This document shows, piece by piece, positions 10,483 to 22,400 of a stretch of DNA of 64,000 bases. The stretch's first letter is position 1, and every line of letters starts with the position of its first letter. The notes under the pieces were generated by a model. The model saw only the letters and a list, made by a program, of their open reading frames with translations, was not told the origin of the DNA and ran no database searches. The position numbers and the translations under genes are program-made. The stretch is from assembly GCA_009829735.1 (NCBI GenBank), contig CM020619.1:28980063-29044062 (forward strand), written 5' to 3'. Origin of the DNA: Pyropia yezoensis (taxonomy: Eukaryota; Rhodophyta; Bangiophyceae; Bangiales; Bangiaceae).

Positions 10483-11631
10483 CCCGCGTCACGGGGGTGG
10501 GGGGGGGGGGGAGGGTTGACACCGAGGAGCGGGGCTGGTGGGGAGGGGTATGCAGTGAATGGGATGGTGACAGTGGGGACGGCCGGGCGGGGGGGTGCGA
10601 GTGACTGAACACAGGCCAGGAGGACACGGGCAGAGGGGGGGGGACTCGTTGGCGCCCTCTGTCTCTTGCCGCTGGACTTCGGGTGCCGGACGCACAGCAC
10701 TGTTGATCGCCTGTTAAAAGTTTCTTGCTTTTTTGGGAAATTCTCGAGCAAGAACCTGCATGAAACCTGCATCGACCCCCCCTCAAGGCACCGCTTTTAC
10801 ACCCGTTTCTTGCTTTCTGCCTATAACAGCTCGTGCGATTGGAGGTCGCCACCTCCCTTGGTATGACCGGAAGCGCACGGGGCAGGAGAGCACTCTCGTG
10901 AAGCGCAAAGAAGCGACCGACCATCGCTACGGTTGGGAGCAATGTTTATACAAACGCGTTTAAAAACCGCGCAATCTCTCGAATTGGTTAATCAAAAACC
11001 TGCGCGACGACAGCTTTCGAGGGTCTGCACGGAAAAATCCCTCCGCCTTGCTCGACATCTACATCGTGAATTCTGACCAAGGGAACGCTCCGTCCAGCAA
11101 ACAGCAGCGCCACCGCCGTTGTCATTGGTTGAGAAAACACCGACAGCGGCCGTCGTGTCGGTCATCCTGGGGGAGATTCTTTGGCCTCAGCCCATCGCCT
11201 TGATCAGAAAAGCAAAATTCTGCTCGAGTCGTTCATTTTCGGGCTCGAGCAGGGCAAGAATTTGCACAACGAAGCAAGAGATCTGGCCAAAATCGGGCTT
11301 GTATCTTGACAGGGGATTAGCAGTGCTGCGACGTGGCCGAGGGAAACCGAGGTGCATTTTGCGTTAGACGAGAGAAACTTTTACGTGTCAACTTTGTGTT
11401 CGAACAGACGAATCGGGGCTGCCACGATGGCCGAGCTCAGATCTGCAGGGCGTCGGTCAACTGACGTCACCTTGTCTGCGATCGGCATAGCGGCACGGTG
11501 GTGCACGTCGCCCAAGCCGATAGAAAAAGGCACCCGCCGGTGGACTCTGTTCCCGGCACGTCCATCGGTGGTCCCCAAACACACACACACACACACCCTT
11601 CTTGCTGATCGTTCCTCTAGTGTCCGCGGCC
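10483..11631. other. Divergent intergenic region between the GT-like gene and ilvD
   Basis: About 1.15 kb, less GC-rich than its flanks. It separates two divergently transcribed genes and probably holds both promoters. It contains a perfect 9-bp inverted repeat (CTGCTCGAG ... CTCGAGCAG, 11220-11252) with a 15-base loop, and an (AC)n run just before the ilvD start. No ORF with recognisable content. Confidence 0.5.
11579..11597. repeat. (AC)n microsatellite in the ilvD 5' leader
   Basis: About nine AC dinucleotides some 35 bp upstream of the ilvD ATG, hence probably in the 5' untranslated region. Confidence 0.85.
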
Positions 11632-13533
11632 ATGCCGTCCCCCGCATTTGCGGCGCCCGCGCCGGTGGGCGCGTCGCCCTGGATGCCCCCCGTGTCGGCG
11701 CTGGGCCGCCGCCCCCTGCCCGCTCGCCCGACGCCCGCGGCAGCGGCGCCGACGCGGCGGACGTCGGCGGCAGCACCCACGCGGATGTCCACGGACGTGG
11801 AGCCCGGGCCCCCGCCTCCTGCTGGCGGCGCGCGGCGGTCGCAGCAGCTGGTGGGCGACACGGCTGGGTCGGGGCTGTGGATCAAGCGCACCGCCGCGCG
11901 CGCCATGCTGCGGGCGGTGGACTTTAAGAGCGAGGACTTTGACAAGCCGATTGTCACCGTCGCGTGCACTCACACCACCGCCACGCCGTGCAACGCGCAC
12001 ATTGACCAGCTGGGGCGGCTGGTGGGTGACGCGGTCAGCGTAGCGGGTGGCAAGTCCTTCCTGTTTGGCACGCCCGTCATCTCTGACGGGGAGACGATGG
12101 GCACGTCGGGGATGCGGTACAGCCTGGTCTCCCGTGACCTCATCGCCGACTGCATTGAGACGATGCACGAGGGCTACCTCGCCGATGGGATGCTGACGCT
12201 CGGCGGGTGTGACAAGTCCATTCCTGGTGCCCTGATGCCTATCCTCCGCCACGACTCGATTGGCGTCATGCTGTACGGTGGCTCCATTCTGCCTGGCCGC
12301 CTCGACGGTGAGGACCTGACCGTCGTGTCGTCGTTTGAAGCGATTGGCGCACGTGGGGCGGGCAAGATTGATGACGCCCGCCTTGCGGCGGTCGAGGAGG
12401 CCAGCTGCCCCGGCCATGGCTCGTGCGGCGGCATGTTTACCGCCAACACCATGGCGTCGGTCATTGAGGCGATGGGCATGAGTGTGCCCTACTCCGCTGC
12501 CCATACGGCGGTCACGCGCGCCAACGACCTGTCGCCCGACAAGGCGGCTGATGTCGAGGCGTCGGTGGCAGCGCTGTTTACGTGCCTGGAGCGGGGCATT
12601 ACGGCGCGGCAGGTGTGCACGCGGGAGGCGTTTGAAAACGCCATTGTCGTCATGATGGCTCTTGGCGGCAGCACCAACGCGGTGCTGCACCTGCTGGCGC
12701 TGGCGCACGAGGCCGAGGTGCCTCTGACGATTGATGACTTCAATACCATTGCCGACAAGGTGCCGCTGCTCGGTGACTTCAAGCCGTACGGCAAGTACGT
12801 GATGGCCGACCTGGAGCGCCTCGGCGGCCTGCCGATGGTTATGAAGTACCTGCTATCCAAGGGGCTCCTTCACGGGGACTGCCTCACCGTCACGGGCAAG
12901 ACGGTGGCGGAGAACGTGGCGGACGCGCCCGACTTCACCAAGGATCAGGATGTCATTTTCCCGATGGAGGCGCCTTTTGCGCCTGCCGGTCGGCACGTGG
13001 TGGTGATGCGGGGCAACCTGGCACCCGAGGGCGCCGTCATCAAGCTGTCGGGCAAGGCGCTCAAGGAGCACGCGGGGCCCGCGCGCGTGTTTGACTCTGA
13101 GGAGGCGGCGCTCAACGCGATCCTCGCCGGCTCCATCGTGCCTGGAGACGTGGTGGTCATCCGCTACGAGGGCCCCGTTGGCGGCCCGGGCATGCGCGAG
13201 ATGCTGTCCCCGTCGGCGGCCATCATGGGCGCGGGCCTCGGCAAGGACGTGGCTCTCATCACCGACGGCCGCTTCTCGGGCGGCACGCACGGTATCATGG
13301 TGGGCCACATTTCGCCCGAGGCGGCGGTGGGCGGGCCGATTGGGCTGATTGAGGAGGGCGACCTGATCCGCCTCAACCCGGAAGCCCGGCAGCTCAGCGT
13401 GTACGTGAGCGATGAGGTACTGGCACAGCGGCGGGCGGCGTGGGCGCCGGTGACCAAGGGGCGCCTCCGGGGGGTGCTGAAGAAGTACTCCGGCGGGGTA
13501 TCCAGTGCCAGCCTGGGTGCCGTGACGCACTGA
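11632..13533 (+). CDS. ilvD: Dihydroxyacid dehydratase, plastid-type
   Basis: 633 residues. It dehydrates 2,3-dihydroxy-isovalerate and 2,3-dihydroxy-methylvalerate to the 2-keto acids, the third common step of valine, leucine and isoleucine synthesis. Both family signatures are present: [12 protein letters not shown] near residue 193 and [12 protein letters not shown] near residue 543. Cluster-binding Cys candidates are in [12 protein letters not shown] and [12 protein letters not shown]. The first ~75 residues are Ala/Pro/Arg-rich and look like a plastid transit peptide, consistent with the pathway's plastid location in algae. ATG 11632 is chosen because it starts that leader; the frame is open further upstream but without an ATG. 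Single exon. The next gene, TIC22, is convergent. Confidence 0.95.
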   Translation: MPSPAFAAPAPVGASPWMPPVSALGRRPLPARPTPAAAAPTRRTSAAAPTRMSTDVEPGPPPPAGGARRSQQLVGDTAGSGLWIKRTAARAMLRAVDFKSEDFDKPIVTVACTHTTATPCNAHIDQLGRLVGDAVSVAGGKSFLFGTPVISDGETMGTSGMRYSLVSRDLIADCIETMHEGYLADGMLTLGGCDKSIPGALMPILRHDSIGVMLYGGSILPGRLDGEDLTVVSSFEAIGARGAGKIDDARLAAVEEASCPGHGSCGGMFTANTMASVIEAMGMSVPYSAAHTAVTRANDLSPDKAADVEASVAALFTCLERGITARQVCTREAFENAIVVMMALGGSTNAVLHLLALAHEAEVPLTIDDFNTIADKVPLLGDFKPYGKYVMADLERLGGLPMVMKYLLSKGLLHGDCLTVTGKTVAENVADAPDFTKDQDVIFPMEAPFAPAGRHVVVMRGNLAPEGAVIKLSGKALKEHAGPARVFDSEEAALNAILAGSIVPGDVVVIRYEGPVGGPGMREMLSPSAAIMGAGLGKDVALITDGRFSGGTHGIMVGHISPEAAVGGPIGLIEEGDLIRLNPEARQLSVYVSDEVLAQRRAAWAPVTKGRLRGVLKKYSGGVSSASLGAVTH

Positions 13534-13854
13534 AGAGCTAGGACGGCGCGACGCTCGCGCACGGACGGCAGTAGATTCATAGTCAGAGGAGCTGGCAAAA
13601 AACCGAAACGGAACACAGCTCTTTGCTGTTGACTCTTGTCTCTTGGCAGCTCCGGCCCAGCCCAATCCCCAGTCCGGCCTGTTTACCTAATGCAGCCACC
13701 CCGCGGACGTATGCTCCGTCATATCCACCACCCGTGGAACCACACTGTTACATTCGTTTCGGCTGCAAGGCCAACTTCCATTTTCCTTCCGCAACCATTC
13801 CGCCACCAGAGGGCAACCACACGTCGTCTCAACTACAGCCGCGCGCCGTCACCC
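13534..13854. other. Convergent 3' intergenic region
   Basis: 321 bp between the stops of ilvD and TIC22. It must hold both 3' untranslated ends. No gene seen. Confidence 0.5.
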
Positions 13855-14982
13855 TCACTTGAGGAGCGGGTTTTGGTGCATCCGCGCATTCTTCGAAGCG
13901 CCTCCTTGCTGCGACTGCATGTACTCGGTCGATGCCGTTGGCGCCACAAACGCGTGACGAGCCAGCTCTGGGTGCGCGCCGCTCTCCATCTGCTGGATCA
14001 GGTAGACGAGGTTACCAACCTCAATCGGTGGCGACCGCGGGACGGCCCCGCCTTCCGCGGCAGCAAGGCGCGCCCACGCCACGTCAGCATCCTCCTTGGC
14101 CAGGAAGAGGGGCACCACCGGCTCCCCCGCCTTGCGAAGCAACAGCCCCGGGACAGCAAAAACGGGCACCCCCGCCGTGTCGTCGGTGCCGCCAATGGGG
14201 AGCGCCCGCAGCAGCCGCGACGCGTAGCTCATCTGCTTGCGGTCGGGGGAGAAGCGAAAGACCATACGGAGCTCCTCCCCTGCGGGCCCACGGATGCCCG
14301 ACGGCGTCGGCTTGGCCTTGACCATCTCATACGCCTTGTCCAGCCCCATAATGTAGACGCGCGCGTCGGCGGTGGTCGGCGACTTTTGCATATCCGCCTG
14401 CATTGCGAGGGCCTCCTCGTGGGAGAAGAAGATGAGGCCCACCTGCGTGCCGTCGGCGTCAACGTTAGCCAGGTAGGGCTGCCCCGACGCGTTGGTGACG
14501 GCAAAGACGGGTACCTGCGCGAGCTTCTCCGGCAGCGTCTTTTTAGCGTACCGTGCGACCGCCAGGGCGGGGGGGGGGGTGACCACCCCCGCCACCAGCC
14601 GCGTCAGGCTGTCGGCAACAGATTCGCCCGCGCCACCGGCCGCGCCCCCCCCACCACCAGCAACCGCACCGCCCATGACCGCGGCGGCCGCAACAACACC
14701 CGCCGTCCGCACCAGCCGCGCGGCGGCGGCGGCAAACCCGCCCCCGCCGTCACCCGAAGAAACCCCGGTAGGGGCCCCTTCCCGTGGCGCCGGCGCGGCG
14801 GCCGCCTCTGCCCCAGCCCCTGCCGCCGAAAGAGGCGCCACCCCAACCGCCGGCGGCCGCGCCGCGCCGCCGGCGGCCGCCATCACCACCCCCCCCGCTG
14901 TCCTCCCCGTGCGGATTCGCGCCGGCCGTGTGCCGGCCAGCCGTACGCCGGGCGCGCCCGTAAAGGCCATACGAGTGGCCAT
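13855..14982 (-). CDS. TIC22: Tic22-like plastid protein import factor
   Basis: 375 residues. Tic22 proteins are intermembrane-space chaperone-like factors passing preproteins between Toc and Tic complexes. The family core begins near residue 150 with EKLAQVPVFAVTNASGQPY, followed by GLIFFSHEEA (the family's iFFsrEDA block) and a second repeat-like half with VPVFAVPGLLL and VPLFLAKEDAD. The N-terminus (MATRMAFTGAPGVRLAG...) is an Arg/Ala-rich transit peptide; ATG 14982 is chosen for this reason, although the frame stays open to 15423. Residues ~40-145 are Ala/Gly-rich spacer. Single exon, convergent with ilvD. Confidence 0.88.
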   Translation of the reverse strand: MATRMAFTGAPGVRLAGTRPARIRTGRTAGGVVMAAAGGAARPPAVGVAPLSAAGAGAEAAAAPAPREGAPTGVSSGDGGGGFAAAAARLVRTAGVVAAAAVMGGAVAGGGGGAAGGAGESVADSLTRLVAGVVTPPPALAVARYAKKTLPEKLAQVPVFAVTNASGQPYLANVDADGTQVGLIFFSHEEALAMQADMQKSPTTADARVYIMGLDKAYEMVKAKPTPSGIRGPAGEELRMVFRFSPDRKQMSYASRLLRALPIGGTDDTAGVPVFAVPGLLLRKAGEPVVPLFLAKEDADVAWARLAAAEGGAVPRSPPIEVGNLVYLIQQMESGAHPELARHAFVAPTASTEYMQSQQGGASKNARMHQNPLLK

Positions 14983-16080
14983 GACGCAGCCCGCAGGGCG
15001 GTCGCCAACGTCCACGTCAAGAGAGGAGGGGGGGAGGGGGGGGGCGTGGAATGTCCCGAGTCGTTGGCAGGGTGGAGGGGGGGCGGCCGCTTCGGCTATG
15101 GGTGGAGGGGTCAAGGGGGAACAGCAACCAGGCGCACCGGACAAGCAAAGCGGTCCGGAAAGGAGGGGATGGGGCAGTCCGGGAGGAAGAAATGGGCGGG
15201 CGCGGACAGAGGGGACCTCAACAAAGGCGGGATGGACGGCTAGGCAGGGTCGGTCGCCACAGCGGCGGCAGCTCGCTTTCCCGTCGGCGCCCCCAACGAT
15301 CCCGCATCGTCGATACGCCGGGCGATCACAAGGCCGACGGGGACGGCACGCCGCCACGGCGATGGGAGGTCGCAACGTGTCGAAACTGACGCTGCACCTC
15401 CAGTTTTCGCCGTTTCCACACATTCTTCAACTTCCAAACAATTGTTGGTCAGGGCCGTGGTGGTGGCCCCAGTCCCGCCCGCGACGACCGCCTTGCTGCA
15501 GCACTCTGCTGCATCGTCACACCATCGTCGCTTGCAGGGCGGTCGCGGCCGCGGCCGCGCCGGTGCGGTCAAGCCCTCCCCTTTTGCTGTACTGGTCCAC
15601 GCACGTATGCGCTTTGGGCGCCCTCCCCCGGCTCGCTAGTGTGCGATGATGAGGGTAGTCCCCACAGCGTTTCCGTAGCCACCTCTTGACGGTGCACGTC
15701 TGGACCGGCTGCAGTGCAAGCTGGGCCATCCATTCTGAGAAGCATCAGCTCGCTGTGGGGCCCACGCACCCGACGTGGCGTGGCCGCTAGGACCCGTGAG
15801 CTACCGAGCTGCCTACTGCTTGCCAGCTGGCCGCCGGCTGACGTGGTACGGTTGGTGGTTCCAAACGAGTAGCGTCAACGCAGCCCACCCCCGGCTGCCT
15901 CGATTGGGACAGCTTGGTAAGCCTGGACGAAAGGCGCCGTCGGGTGCCCTCATTGCGACCTAGGGACAAGACTCGAGTGTTGTTCTTCTCTTTCGCTCTC
16001 CCCAAGAGCCACCAGTGAGGCCGTAGCCGGGGGGGTGAGGCGACCGCCGCCGGCCGCAGTCGCCCTCACCTCTGGCTAGA
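14983..16080. other. Intergenic region upstream of TIC22
   Basis: About 1.1 kb. The first ~440 bp are open in the TIC22 frame but read as leader or untranslated sequence (Pro/Arg-rich, no family match). A NotI-like palindromic GC block lies near 15545-15560. No other gene recognised. Confidence 0.4.
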
Positions 16081-17621
16081 TCAAAGAGCCGACGCGGGTA
16101 GCGGCGCGGCGACCCAGCCCGCCCCCTCGCCCTGCGCCAGCCACGCAGCCACCTCGCACCCCGCCGCCCAGCCACCGCCACACGCACCGGCCGCACCGCG
16201 GCCAGCGGCGGCGGCCACCCATCCCCCCACCACGGCGGCCGCCGACAGAACGTCAGCGGCCGCTGGGCGTCCCACCCCACCGCCGCCGCCGACACCGCCC
16301 ACCAACGCGGCCAGCCCCACCGCGGCCCCCGCCGCCGCCGCCATCGCCGCGGCCACCCGCATGGCAACGACGGCCGCCACGGCGGCACCCGTCGCGGGCG
16401 CCGGCAGTGGCGGCGGCGCCACGAGCGGCGCCGCGGAGGCTAGCCGCAGAGCGGCCAGGCCCCCGCCCAGCACGTCCGCATCCACCTCGGACAGCGCGAC
16501 GCCGCCGCCGGCGGGGGGTCGCCCCCCGCCCCACCCACCAGCGGCCACCGTCGCGCTGCCGCCACCGCCACCGCCGGCCACGGTGCCAGCGGGTAGCTGC
16601 CGCCGCCGCCGCCGCCACCGCCGTTGCCGCGACCGCCATTGCTGCCAGCCGCGGGCGGCCGCCCGCGCGCCGGCCGCCGCGGCGGCGGCGGCGGCCACCG
16701 CAACGGCGGCGGCGCCAATGGCGGCCAGGCCAAGAACCACATCGACCTCGCCCACCGCCGCCCCCGCCGCCAGCGGCGCCCCCGCCACACGAGCGACCGC
16801 AGACGCGGCGGGCGCCAGCGCCGCGGCGCCCGCGTCCACGGCGCCGCGGACGGCGGCCGCCGCCGCCGCGGCTGTCCACGCCGCCGCCGCGGCGGCGGCC
16901 GTCCCGCCAGACGGCGGGGCGGCCGCCCACGCGGCAGCCGCCACCGCGGCAGCAGAAATGCCGGCGGCGGCGGCACCCGCGGCGCGCAGCCCCCCGACGG
17001 CAGCCGACGGTGGGACGGGGGATGACGGTGGCAGCAGGGAGCTCCCCCTCCCCCCCCCCCCAAGGGGTCCCCACCGGCGACGACGGCCCCACCATCGCCG
17101 CCCAGGCAGAGGCCCGCCAGCTCGTCGGGGAGGGCGTCCAAGTCCGCGTCGGCCACGGGGGCGGCTGCCCGGCGGGTGGCCCCGCTGGCAACCAATGACG
17201 CCCACGGCGGCGCCATCGGCAGCCACGGGGTGGCGGTGGCGGCGGCGGTGACGCCCGCCGGCGTGCCCCCCTCCCGCGCGCTTGCAGACACCAGGCCTGG
17301 CGGCGACGGCGGCGGGGATGGCGGCGACGGGGAGCGCCCGCCAAGGGGGTTGCCCAGGAAGCGCCGCCGCCGGGAAGAGGCAGTGGGGGGGGGGAAGAGC
17401 GCCGCCATCGGGTCCCCCCCCCCCCTGCTGTCGGCGGGGGCGGCGGCGACGGCGGCAGCGGCGACGGCGGCGGTGGTGGCGGCAGCAGCAGCAGCAGTGC
17501 CCGTACTCGGCGGCGGCGCAGCAGAGTCAACGTCAGCGTCGGCGTCGGCGGTGACGGTAGGGCAGCGGCGGAGGCGGCGGGCAGAGGAGGGAGGGGCGGG
17601 CAAGAGGCCCGCCGCGCCCAT
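16081..17621 (-). CDS. Hypothetical Ala-rich, membrane-like protein (frame change at C run)
   Basis: I do not recognise this protein. From ATG 17621 one frame gives a Ser/Pro-rich N-terminal part with a non-random acidic stretch (ADADLDALPDELAGLCLGG). At the 12-C run at 17050-17061 the sensible frame appears to switch to one that stays open to the stop at 16081 and encodes Ala/Val/Gly-rich hydrophobic segments (for example VDVVLGLAAIGAAAVAV and ATGAAVAAVVAMRVAAAM), suggesting a membrane protein. The span is not a multiple of three, as expected for a one-base length error in the run. GC-rich triplet repeats make several frames look open here, so the gene model is weak. Confidence 0.35.
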
Positions 17622-18600
17622 TGCGCGGCAGCGCAAAGAGGGTAGGAGGGGGGGGGGGGGGGGGAGGGGAACTGGGGGGGGGGACGAGAAGGTGGGGCGG
17701 TGGCCCGGCCAGCAAGGATATGAGGGGAAGGGGGAGGAGGAGAGGAAGGGGCAGGCGGAGGGGAGGGGGGCGGGCCGACGGAGAGCCTGGCCGCGTGCGC
17801 AATAGGGAGGAGACGCCACCAGAGGGCGAAGCGGTTGGTTGTGGGCGGGGAGCGGGCGCAGCGGCGGGGGGCCGGGTGGTGGGTAGTGGGTGGGGAGCGG
17901 GGAAGGACGCGGGGGCGGAGGGCGCGCGGTGACGGCACGTCCACGGGCCGTCGACCGCGGCGGTTGCAGCGTGGGGACGGCGGCGGCGCGAGACGGCGGA
18001 CGGTCGCCACCCGCGCCAGACGGGCTTTGGTCGGCGGGCGAGGCGACACCGCGCTCGGGCGGGCGCGCGCCGGTTTGGGCTGGGGAAAAAGCAAACAAAA
18101 AAAAAAAAACGGCGTCGCCGCTGTTGCCGCGCCCCGTTTGGCCACGTGGCCCACACGGCGGAGTGGCGTTGGGCGGGCTGCAGCTGCAGCCCGCGTGCTG
18201 CCCTCTTCCCCCCCCCCTGCGCGGCTCCCACGTGGGGGGGCTGGTGGCCACCAGCCCCCTTCCGCCCTGCATGTACGCCCGACGCGCCCGCGCGCACTGG
18301 TGAGATGAGAGCGGGATTCCAAGGTGGCGACGCTTCCGCCCAGCGTGCTCTCTCCAACGCACGAGCGGCGCGCTGTGGCGCCCTTTACAGTGTTGTATTC
18401 TGCTTCCACACGCTGCACTGGAAAAGAACGGTCCTGGTGAAGAGACGCGGTCAAGGCAGTCGGGGAGTGCCATGCCCCCTGCCGGCACCGCCCCACCTGC
18501 TGGGGGGGTACCCCCACGGACTGGGGGTTGGGTCCGGTGCTGGCCCGTCCAGCTCGAGTCCTGTGCTGTCCCAAGACCCAACCCCCGCAAGCAACAACGC
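17622..18600. other. Intergenic, no gene recognised
   Basis: About 1 kb between two minus-strand genes, with G-rich runs near 17650-17700. Minus-strand frames from the Ala-rich gene stay open through it, but their content is compositional only. Probably the promoter of that gene. Confidence 0.4.
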
Positions 18601-19464
18601 CTAGAAGCGACCCGCCAAGTAGCTACCCGGCCCGCCACACACACGGCAGGGACGGGTGTCTTCTGGCGGGGTCCCCCATGACGAGAGCACCTGCTTGGTA
18701 GTCGTGTCCAGCCCCGAGCACAAGGGGTGGCCGTGCACGGTGCGGGCGCCAGAAACCCAGTACGCGTTGCCAGACACATACGCCGGCCGCTGCCGGGCCA
18801 TGTACACGACATGCGCCGTCACGGGCCCGTCGACAGGCGCCAAGCGGTGGCCCACCGCCTCCATCCCCACACACTTGATGCACACCCGGCGACCGTCGGT
18901 GGCGACCGACTCCTCCGCGGCAGACGGCTGGCGCGTCAGCAGCGGGCACACCCGCAGGGTATGGTAGACGCCGACGTCAAACGCGTCGGCGTAGCCGGTC
19001 ATCGGGGGTAGGCGCGGGCGGCAGCTGCGGGCGACGCTCTCGGCGGCGGCGGTAGCCGCGTCTTGCAGCCCCGACGCCCCCGCCGTGCGGTCTTGGCCGG
19101 CCGCGGTGCGGGCGCGAATGTCGGCGGTGAGGAGGTTCATCACGTCAGAGGCGTAGCAGAAGCCTTCCGGCATGCCCCAGCCAATGCAGCAGTGGGACAG
19201 CCGCCGGTACGGCGGCGGCGACCAGCTGCGGCCAGAGTAGCGTGCGTTCCCCGCTTCGGGGCAGTCCGCGTAGTGGTAGACGTCGCTCTTCCCGAGGAAG
19301 ATGTAGCCCTCCGCGCCCTCGATGGAGCGCTTGCGTAGCCGCACTGTCGCAGTCGACGGGGGGGGGGGGTCCGGGTGATGTTCGTCAGGGGAGGGCGTCG
19401 GCCAGGCATGTGCGGAGGAGGTCGCATGCTGCGACACGGCGTCGGCCGCGTAGATGCTTGTCAT
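18601..19464 (-). CDS. Protein with three His/Cys zinc-site modules
   Basis: 287 residues, function unknown. Three modules share the layout His-x3/4-Cys, 20-30 residues, then a Cys pair: VYHYADCPEAG ... SHCC; VYHTLRVCPLL ... VCIKC; HGHPLCSGLD ... PCRVC. The pattern (YHxxxC ... CxxC) resembles small Zn-binding segments found at the ends of various bacterial proteins, including Ada-like ones; that comparison is from memory. Zinc binding is an inference. ATG 19464 (MTSIYAADAV) is chosen; the frame is open to 19755, but the upstream part looks like untranslated or leader sequence (Pro/Leu-rich), and a signal peptide cannot be excluded. No neighbour suggests a pathway. Confidence 0.55.
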   Translation of the reverse strand: MTSIYAADAVSQHATSSAHAWPTPSPDEHHPDPPPPSTATVRLRKRSIEGAEGYIFLGKSDVYHYADCPEAGNARYSGRSWSPPPYRRLSHCCIGWGMPEGFCYASDVMNLLTADIRARTAAGQDRTAGASGLQDAATAAAESVARSCRPRLPPMTGYADAFDVGVYHTLRVCPLLTRQPSAAEESVATDGRRVCIKCVGMEAVGHRLAPVDGPVTAHVVYMARQRPAYVSGNAYWVSGARTVHGHPLCSGLDTTTKQVLSSWGTPPEDTRPCRVCGGPGSYLAGRF

Positions 19465-22400
19465 GATGACGCACTGATGACGCCCTTCGGCGGGAGGGGG
19501 GGCGATGAACGGAAGAGCACGTTGAAAGAGGAGGACGGGGCGCACACGGGCAGCGTCGATTCCGCCGCGGCGCTCAGTGTCAGGCGCCGCACCCGTCTCG
19601 GCAAAGGTCGAAAACGACACGGAAACGGCGCGGGCAACACCATCCCCCGCCAGCAGGGACCAAGACGGCGCGAGACAGCTAGGGCTCAGGAGGCAGGCAA
19701 GAGATGGCAACAGTGGGGGGGGGGGGGACAGAGAGAAAAAGAGGTGGGCGAGCAAGGAACAGACCAGCTGATGGGGATATGCAAATAGACACCCCAGCGG
19801 CCGACACGGACGTCGCAGGCGGAGTCAAGACAGACGGCGCTTCTGGACCTAGAACGCCACTGCGGGCGCGCGCGCGCTCCCGCGCCCCCTGATCCAACGG
19901 CCGAGTGACACGCCTTGCCGGCCAATCACAGCGCGTCATGATCTGGGACCGGTATGGCGACGAAGTTGCCTGGGCGCGCTTTCGGACACGACCACGTCGA
20001 GACTCAAGAGTCTTGCAAGCAGCTCACACACACGTTACCGCGTGTGAGATCTGGGCGCTTCAAATTACTGGGACTTATCAAGCATCATGCATATTTACGG
20101 CTGCTGAAAAACAGGTCGACGCTTGTCGGCAAGGCTGTCGCGCTGTCGCGGTGCGCCAGCGTGAACCGCACGCGTCGGCCGACGAGCCCCGCACATCGGT
20201 CGCGTGTATCTCCAGCCACCCAACCCCATCGCCAGCGCGCCCCCGTTGTGGGTGCAGCGACGCACTCCGCCTCGGCTCAGCTGACTTCCGCCTGGCTCGC
20301 TGCCGGGTGGGGGGTACTGCCGGTTAGTCACGGGCAAGTTGCCTGCTGTCGTTGGCTTCCGGGCCTTCCATTTGAAGTTCGTCGTGCTTGGTCCATCGTG
20401 GCAGTGATTTCACCGCCAGCAGCACCTTCCCGCGGCAGGGCCGAGGCTGTTCCCCGTTCCTCAACTCCCCCCCCCCCCCCTTGCTCAACCAGAGCCAGAG
20501 CATTCTGTCGGTTCCAATGGCTCACTCGTGTCTGGTCGGCCACGTTCATTTCCGTGCTCACCGTCGAGCGGATATCCTTGGCAGCGCGGTCAAGACGCGC
20601 AGTGCCTGTGGTCCGCCCGACATGCTGACAACGGGTGCCGTGCGGCGGTACGTGAGGCGCGCCCCACCATTAGCCGATGAATGATTAGGCTCCTCTGTCT
20701 GCCCGAGATTGAGCCTCATCGGCTCCCTCCTCGGCCACGCACTTGCAGCAAGCAGCTCAAGCGTCCTTTCCTTCTCTGCTATATAGCAGGCTGGCGTCGG
20801 AGGTTTCTCGGGGAGGCATGGATTTGACGGCAGTCGTGGCGCCCCGCGCTCCGCGCTCCGCACATCATGAAACGCCACCACAGCCTGGCGTCACGCCAGT
20901 GGCGTGGCGGTCCGCGAGGGAGCGCGGCGCCTCGGCCCTTGCTCGACGCAATGGCCTCGGCCGACAGGCCTGCCTCGGCCGAGCGCCCCTTGCAGTGGCC
21001 GTCCACCTGGGCTTCCAGCACAACACCGACACGTGCGAAGACGCGTCGGCACGTCTTGTAGTTATTGATGGGATGCGCGATGAGACTTTCAACAGCGTCC
21101 GTGCGAAGCGCTCGGGGCGACAGTCCCTGTCGCGGCTTCGCTCGTCCACCCGTCAAGAAAGTGGGTTGTTGGCTGGCTGACGGCTATCCGCCACCCAGGG
21201 GAGGGGCATGGCTTTGTGGTTGGGCCGGGCTCTAAACTCGAATCAAAAGGCGACCAAACCACCAGCCACCGGCGGACACCCAACGTGCGGAGTAAACGCA
21301 ATCGATAGCACTCTCGGTTACGCGGAAGGGGCACTGCGGGAACGATCGGAGGGCCGAGCTGTCTCCTTCTGCCACCAGTGCGGAAAGAAGATCTCGTGAC
21401 TGTGTCAGCCGTCGTAGCCACCTGGCCGGTGGCTGACTCAGCGTTCACGGTGACTGAGATGCACATTACAGAAAATATAAATTCGGCGTATCGAAGTTCA
21501 CACACACACACGAGTTATGCATGAAATATTGTTTTTTTAGAAGTCGTCCAGTGTCTGTATCCTGTGCAACCGTCACGCATTGACAATGGTTGGATCCGTC
21601 AGGAAAGGCGAGCTTGGTCAACTGGCGCACATGAGGCCACCCCACAAAAGGGAAGGCCGCTCATATCGTAGCGCAGTTCATGGGAACGCCTGGCCTATAA
21701 GAAGGGCCCACGAGGCTGAAAACGGCGGAACGCACGCTCTTCATGGTGTGCTACTGTCCCCAGCGCACAAAAATTCACAACCTACCTGGGCGTGGGCCGC
21801 CCGCCATATGCATGTGTGCACAGCGAAGTGGACGCCGGAGAGGGGTAGCGGACTCGCCGTATGTGTCGCGGGAATGAAAGCGGAACGGCCCGCCACCCGC
21901 TTCCGATGGGTATGTTCCCTTACCATAGCCCCTATCTCTGCGGCACTCAGCACACACGCATCCCCGTCCCTCGCCGCCGCCCGCACGCCAGACTGCATAT
22001 GTCCACTCCGGCAGGCAGCGGCGTGACAGGGTAACAGCGCTGCGGTGCCTGGAGAGGGGCATTAGAGGCAGGCCTCGGTGGTGTGGGGCGCAAGAAGGTT
22101 TGGCAGCCACCGCCACGTTGCGTCAGCACTTTGACAGCAACGGGTGCCGCGAGACGCAGGGTGAAGTTGCCCTCGCGCCCACGCGAAGGGGCACGGATGC
22201 CGCCCCTTCACCCCCCCCCCCTCCTCCTCTGATGGATCCACATGGACATATTCGCAGCTCAGCAAAATGGTCGAACCTCAAAAGGCGTCCTCGGGGGCAA
22301 CGTCACTACCGGTGGCCTTGGCTTTGCGTTTAGAAGACCGTCTCGGATCGGGAGGCTTTGGGCCAGGGTGACGCACACTGAAGCAGTCTGAGCGCTATTT

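Noticed and set aside
13636-15243. 535-codon plus-strand ORF opposite TIC22
   Set aside because: Mirror frame of the TIC22 coding strand; no motif, and the opposite strand has a clear family match.
16253-18812. Minus-strand ORFs of 773 and 790 codons upstream of and across the Ala-rich gene
   Set aside because: They pass through GC triplet-repeat DNA and poly-Pro/Arg text; only parts of one frame look protein-like. Kept as a weak single gene model.
19954-20628. 224-codon plus-strand ORF in the long gene-free stretch
   Set aside because: Composition is like random GC-rich DNA; no motif.
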